Assembly (NCBI GenBank): GCA_905373555.1
Contig: CAJPTP010000008.1
Coordinates: forward strand, 1-14,551
DNA from: an uncultured Francisella sp.
Lineage (GTDB): Bacteria; Pseudomonadota; Gammaproteobacteria; Burkholderiales; Neisseriaceae
Length of the DNA stretch: 14,551 nt
Direction of reading: 5' to 3'
Shown here: one piece after another, positions 6,416 through 12,087 of the stretch
Numbering within the stretch: the first letter of the stretch is position 1
Layout: every line of letters begins with the position of its first letter
Made by a program: the position numbers and the translations under genes
The notes under the pieces: generated by a model
Databases searched by the model: none
Told to the model about the DNA's origin: nothing
The model's input: only the letters and a program-made list of their open reading frames with translations

Positions 6416-8347
6416 CTAAAAATGCGTGCCCAAGCTCACGTACCAGGCGAATTTGCGGTTGTCGTGGCCGTAGGCGACGTCGAACGACAGCGGCGCGACG
6501 GGCGAGAACCACCGCGCGCCCACGCCCGTGCCTTGGCGCCAATCCATATCCTTCCAATCGTCGGCCACGGCGCCCGCGTCGTGAAACACGGCCAGCGAAA
6601 TCGAGCGGCTCACGGGGTATTGATACTCGACCGAGGCCGTCGCCATCGCTTTGCCGCCCAAAATCGAGTCATCCGGGCCCTCCACCCCGATGGCGTCCTG
6701 CGCGTAGCCGCGCACGGACGTCGCGCCGCCCGAGCGAAACAGCAGATCCATCGGAATTTTGGACGAATCCTCGTTCGAGCGCACGCAGCCCGCGGCCGCC
6801 CGGAAGACCCAAGTGCCCCATTCGCGGTTTTCGGGCGTGTAGAAAAACGAGCCCCGGGCGCTCAACCGCTGCGCCGAAGTGCTGGAAAACAGCGTCCCGG
6901 GCGTCATGCCGTATTTGACGCTGACGTAGTAGCCGTTGTACGGCCTTCGCTCCGTCTCGATCGCGTTGCGCGTCCACGCCGCGTAAGGCATGAAAATGTG
7001 GCTTTCGCCCAAGTCCATGCCGTCGGAGGTTTCGGGGTGGTCGTAATAGTGCTCCACCCCGAGCGACAGCTCGTTGCGGTTTCTCTTGATTGAGCTCAAA
7101 AGCGAGAAGCGAAACTGGCGGTTGCGGACGTTTTGCGAAACGCGGTCGCTGTAGGTGGCCGTCGCGGTGGCGAAGCGGCCGCTTTTGCGCCGCGGCTGCG
7201 TGAGCCCCAGGCCCAAATACTTGTAGTCGCGCGCGGCCTCGACCACCGCGTTGCCTTTCCAGCCCGAGCCGAACAGGTTGATGTGCTCGATCCCGAAGCG
7301 CCCGCCCAAGCCGTCGGCGGAGCTGAGCTTGACGCCCACGTCGACCTTTTTGGCCTTGAACTCCCTGACCTTCGCCCGAACCGGAACGGCGCCGTCTTGG
7401 ATGGCGTCGAAATCGGCGCTCACGGCGGCGCTGGAGTAGTGGCCGTCTTGCTCCAAGGCGCTTTGGTAGGCCACCAAGGACGAGACGTCGTACACGTCGC
7501 CGGGCTCGAATCCGCGCAGGTTCTCGGCCAAGCCCAAGGGGTAACGCCGCGCCCCCTCGACCGTGACCGCCCCGAAAACGACCGGCGCCCCGCTGTCGAT
7601 CACCACCTTGGCCGAAGCCGTGTTCCGGGCGGGATTGACCGTCACGCCCGATTCCTTGATTTTGGCCAAGGGGTATTTTCTCTTGGTCAAAGCCGACAGG
7701 GCCGCGGCCTTGCTCGCGCCCCATTCGCTTTGCGTGAACGTCTTGCCGATGTTCAGGCGCCAATCGCGAAACAGGTCGCGGTAGATCAGGGCGGCTTGGG
7801 GGTCGCTCTCGGCCTCGCCCACGATCACGGCCACCACGTTGTCGATGCGGGCGGGCTCCCCGGGACGGGCTTCGATGCGATATTGCGAGCCATCCAAGGA
7901 CACGCTCAATTCGTAGTTGAAATAGCCCAAGGTCTTGAGCATCTGCCCCGCCTCTTCGGGAATGGACGCCAACAGGTACTCCGTTTGCTCGGCGTCCATG
8001 TTGGGGTAGTCCTTTTTGGCGATGATGGACAGATGCTTTTCCAGCAGCTCCTTGGCGTCGGAAGAGCCGGGAACGCTCACCGTCACCGTGTACGGATAGA
8101 CGCCCGGGGGCAGCGCGACGGGCGCGCTTTCCTCTTCCCGCCCGGAAGGTCGGGCGGCGGCCGATCCGTCGGCCAAGTTTTCCGCCCGGCTCCCCCCATC
8201 GCCCCGCGCCGAGGCGCCCAAGGGCGCGCCTGCGCCCGCGCTCTCGGCCGCGACCGACGCCGAGCCCGGAGCCGTCTGCGCTTCAGCCTCGGCCCGGGCC
8301 ACGAGAGGCAGCGCCAAAGCGCAGGCGAGCCACCACGCAAGCTTCAT
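6416..8347 (-). CDS. tamA: TamA, Omp85-family outer-membrane barrel of the translocation and assembly module
   Basis: This 643-residue outer-membrane protein, with TamB, assembles selected outer-membrane proteins. The ATG at 8347 is supported by GGGAG six bases upstream and by a clear Sec signal peptide (MKLAWWLACALALPLVARA, residues 1-19). An Ala/Gly/Ser/Glu-rich linker of about 65 residues follows, which E. coli TamA (577 aa) lacks. POTRA-like repeats cover about 86-330 (for example FGAVTVEGARRYPLGLAENLRGF shortened to the motif VTVEGARRYP). The C-terminal 16-strand-type barrel covers about 334-643 and carries the Omp85 loop-6 motif VRGY (545-548, in GGATSVRGY) and a terminal Phe. It lies directly upstream of tamB, the usual pairing. 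A terminator of the preceding gene sits about 150 nt upstream, so tamA probably has its own promoter in 8348-8498, though none is obvious. Confidence 0.94.
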   Translation of the reverse strand: MKLAWWLACALALPLVARAEAEAQTAPGSASVAAESAGAGAPLGASARGDGGSRAENLADGSAAARPSGREEESAPVALPPGVYPYTVTVSVPGSSDAKELLEKHLSIIAKKDYPNMDAEQTEYLLASIPEEAGQMLKTLGYFNYELSVSLDGSQYRIEARPGEPARIDNVVAVIVGEAESDPQAALIYRDLFRDWRLNIGKTFTQSEWGASKAAALSALTKRKYPLAKIKESGVTVNPARNTASAKVVIDSGAPVVFGAVTVEGARRYPLGLAENLRGFEPGDVYDVSSLVAYQSALEQDGHYSSAAVSADFDAIQDGAVPVRAKVREFKAKKVDVGVKLSSADGLGGRFGIEHINLFGSGWKGNAVVEAARDYKYLGLGLTQPRRKSGRFATATATYSDRVSQNVRNRQFRFSLLSSIKRNRNELSLGVEHYYDHPETSDGMDLGESHIFMPYAAWTRNAIETERRPYNGYYVSVKYGMTPGTLFSSTSAQRLSARGSFFYTPENREWGTWVFRAAAGCVRSNEDSSKIPMDLLFRSGGATSVRGYAQDAIGVEGPDDSILGGKAMATASVEYQYPVSRSISLAVFHDAGAVADDWKDMDWRQGTGVGARWFSPVAPLSFDVAYGHDNRKFAWYVSLGTHF

Positions 8348-8498
8348 CGAACGCTCCCTTTCGGGGTCAAGGCCGCGCCGACCCAAACGAAAAACGGAAA
8401 AAGCCCAAGCCCACGCCGCCGCGCTCCCGAGGATCGAAGGCGCGGGGCAAAAAGACGCCAAAACCGGGCCCAAGGCAAGCAGGCGCGGGCGCGGGGGC

Positions 8499-8522
8499 AA
8501 AAAGCGGCGCAGATCGCGCCGC
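8499..8522 (-). terminator. Intrinsic terminator after the cardiolipin-synthase-like gene
   Basis: GCGGCGC (8504-8510) and GCGCCGC (8516-8522) form a perfect 7-bp stem with a 5-nt loop. On the minus strand it is followed at once by five T's (8503-8499). It begins only two bases past the stop codon of the upstream gene, an ideal intrinsic terminator that should separate that gene from tamA. Confidence 0.85.
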
Positions 8523-8524
8523 GC

Positions 8525-10465
8525 CTAAGCCCTTGGCGCCCGATCATCCGAGCCCGAGCCTTGCCCCGGGCTTTTGGCGCGGCCTTCCCCCGGATCCTCG
8601 GCTCCGGGCTCGCTTTTGGGTTCGCCCAAGGATTCGCCCGCCGACCTTTCCCCCTTCTTCGACCCCGCCTTTTCCGACCCCGCGTTTTCTTCCGTTTCCG
8701 TTCCCTGTTCGGGGCCGGCGGGCAGCGGGGCCGAAGGCGCGCCGCCCGCGGCGGCGGGCGCCGCCCGCCCGGCCTCGGCCAAGCTGCGCCGGATGGATTT
8801 CTTGCGCACCACCCAAGCGATCTTCAAAAAGCGCTCAAACGACCCCAAGGCGGTGGGGGCGAGCAGCAGCAAAATGACGATCGAAACGGCTCGGGGGAAG
8901 AAAAACACGAACAGGCACAGCGCCGTGAGCGAAAGGAAGATGCCGAAGAAGGAAAAATACTCGCTCTCGTCGACCTCGTCGATGCGGCCTTTGAACACGT
9001 CTCCCGCGGCCTTGGCCAAACGCAGCCCGAAGCGCGCAAAGCGCAAGTTGCGCTGCGAGCGCACGGAGCGTTTCGCCTCGCGCTTGGCCTCAGGCGACCC
9101 CGAAACCTCCGCCTCGCCCAAATCGACGATGCGGCGGGCCTTGGCTTTGATTTTGGCGGCGCCTTTGTTCTTGGCGGGCATCATCGAGACGAAAAAGCGG
9201 CTGAGCTTTTGCCCGTTGAGCTTGGACAAAGCGTCGAGCTCTGCCCGGGTTTGGGCTTCCAACGCCTCCTGCTCCACGGCGCTCAAGGCGATCTCGCGGG
9301 CGTTTTTCAAATCCTCGAGATAGTCCTGCGCCAGACGCTCGCAGGTTTCGCCTAGGCAGACGACATCCAGCTCGCTGTTGGCGAACCAGCTGCTGTAATT
9401 GAGGTTGGTCGAGCCCACGCGGCACCACGCGTCGTCGATCACGGCGCTTTTGGCGTGAATCATCGATCCGTTCCACTCAAACACCCGGGCCCCCGCCTCA
9501 AGCAAAGCGCGGTATTGGGTGCGCGAGACGCGGGCGATCCAGCGGATGTCGCTGGAGCGCGGCACGAGCACGCGCACGTCGGCGCCCCCGCGCGCGGCGT
9601 TGAGCAGCGACTGCAGATACAAGGCGTTGGGCATGAAATAGGCGTCGGTGATCCACACCCGCTTTTTGGCCGACGCGATCGCGCCCAAATCCAAGCGCAT
9701 CATGTTGGGAAAATCGCGGGCCGACGCCACCGCCCGCGCCACCTCCCCGCCCTCTTGGGGCGGGGCCTTGAAATCGATGTGCTCGGGGATGGAGCCGCCG
9801 CTGCCGATCCAGCTTTGCCAGAAAGCGATGAACACCTGCGCCGTCACAGGCCCGCGCAGCAGCAGCCCCGTGTCGCGCCACTCATCGCCCTTCTCGCGGC
9901 CGCCCTTGTCGTTGCCCTCCCAGCGGCTGGACACGCACAGGCCGCTGACGAACGCGAGCTTTTGATCGACCACGATGGTTTTGCGGTGGTCCCGGCAAAC
10001 CATCGACCAGCCCGACGTCAGACGAGACGGGTTGTACGGCCGCGCGCGCGCCCCCGCCTTGATCAGCGGCTTGAAGAAGCCGCGGATTTTGGCGCCCAAC
10101 GACCCCAGCCAGTCGTAAACGAGATACACCTCGACGCCCGCCTTGAGCCGCTCAAGCAAGACGTCGCGAAACGCCAAAGCATACGGCGACATGTCGAAGA
10201 TGTACATCTCAATGCAAATGAGCTCGCGGGCGGAGCCCAAGGCTTGAAGCCATGCCGGGAAGGTTTCCGAGGCGTTCTTGATCACCTCGATTTTGTTGCC
10301 GCCGACAAACGGGGCGGCGCCCGTTCGCAGAAACATTAAATTGCCGGACAAATCGCGATCCAGCGCCGCCCGGTCGGCGGGCGCGGTCCGCGCGGCCGCG
10401 TCTTGAAGGCCATCCGGCTTCGTTTGCCCGCGCGCTTCGCCGCCTTGGGCCAAAAAACCGCTCAT
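8525..10465 (-). CDS. cls: Phospholipase D superfamily protein, cardiolipin-synthase type, with C-terminal membrane segment and tail
   Basis: This 646-residue protein has two HKD motifs, HRKTIVVD at 160-167 and HAKSAVID at 337-344, each followed by the expected Gly/Ser region (GSTN at 351-354). Also typical of cardiolipin synthases are IEMYIFD near 85-91, YDWLGS near 117-122 and DEWRDTGLLLRGP near 194-206. The expected reaction joins phosphatidyl groups to make cardiolipin at the inner membrane. The ATG at 10465 is preceded by GAGG with a 6-nt spacer; an earlier TTG at 10507 has no such site. Unlike ClsA it has no N-terminal helices. Instead a hydrophobic hairpin lies at about 504-539, followed by a basic patch and roughly 75 residues of Ala/Pro/Gly/Glu/Lys-rich tail. 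Another PLD-type activity is possible. It ends in an intrinsic terminator and is followed by tamA. Confidence 0.87.
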   Translation of the reverse strand: MSGFLAQGGEARGQTKPDGLQDAAARTAPADRAALDRDLSGNLMFLRTGAAPFVGGNKIEVIKNASETFPAWLQALGSARELICIEMYIFDMSPYALAFRDVLLERLKAGVEVYLVYDWLGSLGAKIRGFFKPLIKAGARARPYNPSRLTSGWSMVCRDHRKTIVVDQKLAFVSGLCVSSRWEGNDKGGREKGDEWRDTGLLLRGPVTAQVFIAFWQSWIGSGGSIPEHIDFKAPPQEGGEVARAVASARDFPNMMRLDLGAIASAKKRVWITDAYFMPNALYLQSLLNAARGGADVRVLVPRSSDIRWIARVSRTQYRALLEAGARVFEWNGSMIHAKSAVIDDAWCRVGSTNLNYSSWFANSELDVVCLGETCERLAQDYLEDLKNAREIALSAVEQEALEAQTRAELDALSKLNGQKLSRFFVSMMPAKNKGAAKIKAKARRIVDLGEAEVSGSPEAKREAKRSVRSQRNLRFARFGLRLAKAAGDVFKGRIDEVDESEYFSFFGIFLSLTALCLFVFFFPRAVSIVILLLLAPTALGSFERFLKIAWVVRKKSIRRSLAEAGRAAPAAAGGAPSAPLPAGPEQGTETEENAGSEKAGSKKGERSAGESLGEPKSEPGAEDPGEGRAKSPGQGSGSDDRAPRA

Positions 10466-10603
10466 CGTTCGCCTCGCCCCGGCTTTGGGATGGACGCCAA
10501 CCGACAAGCAATCGGCAAAAATAACCGACCGGTGACAGCCCGGGCGCCAAGGATTGCGCGCTTGGATCCGGGCTCAAAGAACGGGGAATATGAAAAGCAT
10601 GGG

Positions 10604-10659
10604 ATACGAAATACGAAATACGAAATACGAAATACGAAATACGAAATAAGAAATAAGAA
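10604..10659. repeat. Heptamer tandem repeat (ATACGAA x6, ATAAGAA x2)
   Basis: Eight perfect-length 7-bp units run head to tail: six copies of ATACGAA (10604-10645) and two of the variant ATAAGAA (10646-10659), followed by purine-rich sequence to 10678. On the minus strand the unit reads TTCGTAT. It is AT-rich in strongly GC-rich surroundings. It lies 33 nt after the ldcA stop and about 139 nt before the start of the PLD-type gene. It is far too short and spacerless to be CRISPR. The unit is not a multiple of three, but it lies outside genes, so copy changes would alter spacing rather than reading frame. Confidence 0.97.
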
Positions 10660-10691
10660 AAAGAGGGAAAAAGAAGAGCCGGGAAAGAGGG

Positions 10692-12059
10692 TCAGTCGGC
10701 GGCCCCCCCCCCATCCTCGGGGTTCCATTCCCCATCCGGCGCGTTGCCGTCCAACGGCTGGCCCGGAGGCGCGAAGCCGTCGCCCGAGGCGCGCGTCTTG
10801 GGCGCGAAGTCCGCAGCCTTGGAAGCCCCCTCGGGCGCGCGGGCCTCGGATTCCGCCGAGTCGGGCGACGCGGCGGGATCCGGGCCCGGCGCGTTGGGGC
10901 CGCGCTCTTCGGGCTTTTGGAACGACCAACCCGAGCGCAGGGCGTCGAACTCGAACAGCTCGCTTTTCAGCCGCGGGTAGCCCGAGAAGGTCGCGCTGTA
11001 GCCGTTGGCCTCGGACGCGATGCGGCAAGGCACGCCCAAAGGGACGCAGAATTTTTGGCGCACGTGGCCGAAGGGGAAATTGCGGAAAAACGGCGCGCCC
11101 GAGACCGACGACACGTAATCGAAAACGGCGTCGAGGTTGTAGCCCCGGGCGTAGGAGTCGGATGCGCGCGCCTCCAGAACGGCGCCAAGCAGCACCGCCC
11201 GCTGTTTTTTCAGGACGCCCGCCAAATGCAGGGTCATGAGCATCCGCTCGATGCGATAGGCGGGCTCGGCGACGTCTTCCAAAAACAAAATCCCGCCGTC
11301 GACGTCGGGCATCCACGGGCTGCCCGCCATGGCCGACAGGACGCTCAAGTTCCCGCCCCACACGACGCCGGACACATCGGCGTTGCGCGGCGCCTTGGCG
11401 TCCAACACGCTTTCCTTGACCGAATCGGAGGACATGACCCGGGCGAAGCTATTGACCGTGAAGTCGCTCACGGCGGGGTTGGCGAACTCGCTTTGGAACA
11501 TCGGGCCTTGGAAATACGGGGCTTTGGCCTGCGCAAACACCGCCAGCTGCGGCGCCGTGAAGTCCGAGAACCCCATCAGCAGGCTGCCGCGCTCCTTGAT
11601 CATTGCCCCGAGCCGCCCCCAATCGACCATGGGCAGAATGCGCATCGAGCCGTAGCCGCCGCGCGCCGCCAACAGCGTTTTGGGGAAAGGCGCCTTGCGG
11701 CGAAGCAGGTCGTTGAAGTCATCCGCGCGTTGTCTGTCCGTGCCCGCGAAGCGCTGGTCGGAGCGGTACAGCGCGCTTTCGTTTTCGGGCAAAAACCCGG
11801 CCGCGCGCAAGCGCTTGAGCCCAAGCTCAACGTTGTTGAGCCGGCTCATGTAATTGGACGGGGCTAGAAGGCGCAAGGAGCGCTCGAAGCGCTCGCCCGC
11901 GCTCATTCGATCGCTTCGCGCGAACGCTCCGGGGCTGACCCGGGCCCCGGCCGCCCCGGGCCCGTTTGCCGGTCCGGCCCCGGGCCGCGGCGCGCCCGGG
12001 GCGTGGGCGCAGGCCGACAGCGCCGCCCCTCCCGCCGCCCAAACTCCCGCGAGCAGCAT
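10692..12059 (-). CDS. ldcA: LD-carboxypeptidase (peptidase family S66), probably exported
   Basis: S66 enzymes remove the terminal D-Ala from murein tetrapeptides by cutting an L,D bond during cell-wall recycling. In this 455-residue frame the family signature is complete: APSNY near 66-70, ARGGYGSMR near 132-140, GFSD with the nucleophile Ser165, LED with Glu261, and FGH with His332. The N-terminus is odd. E. coli LdcA starts just before the APS motif and is cytoplasmic, whereas here residues 1-20 form a hydrophobic stretch with a lipobox (LSAC, Cys17), and upstream in-frame codons add SRRR. Export is thus likely, unless translation starts at Met52 (11906), which would give a standard cytoplasmic enzyme. 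Residues 382-455 are a Pro/Ala/Asp/Glu-rich tail. The ATG at 12059 has no ribosome site; see the ATT candidate. It lies 28 nt after maeB. Confidence 0.9.
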   Translation of the reverse strand: MLLAGVWAAGGAALSACAHAPGAPRPGAGPANGPGAAGARVSPGAFARSDRMSAGERFERSLRLLAPSNYMSRLNNVELGLKRLRAAGFLPENESALYRSDQRFAGTDRQRADDFNDLLRRKAPFPKTLLAARGGYGSMRILPMVDWGRLGAMIKERGSLLMGFSDFTAPQLAVFAQAKAPYFQGPMFQSEFANPAVSDFTVNSFARVMSSDSVKESVLDAKAPRNADVSGVVWGGNLSVLSAMAGSPWMPDVDGGILFLEDVAEPAYRIERMLMTLHLAGVLKKQRAVLLGAVLEARASDSYARGYNLDAVFDYVSSVSGAPFFRNFPFGHVRQKFCVPLGVPCRIASEANGYSATFSGYPRLKSELFEFDALRSGWSFQKPEERGPNAPGPDPAASPDSAESEARAPEGASKAADFAPKTRASGDGFAPPGQPLDGNAPDGEWNPEDGGGAAD

Positions 12060-12087
12060 GCGCCGGCGCGAGAGGACGCCCCGGGCG

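Noticed and set aside
4969..6918. Long plus-strand open frame across tamB and the end of tamA
   Set aside because: It spans two real genes and their intergenic gap on the opposite strand, with Arg/Gly/Pro-rich composition and no domain.
8348..8498. Search for a tamA promoter
   Set aside because: No -35/-10 pair with reasonable match and spacing could be supported, so none is annotated.
7133..9355. Long plus-strand open frame opposite tamA and the PLD gene
   Set aside because: It runs across a clear terminator and two well-supported genes; its translation is compositional.
10604..10659. Heptamer array considered as a CRISPR or iteron origin
   Set aside because: Units are 7 bp with no spacers, and no Cas, replication-initiator or partition gene is nearby.
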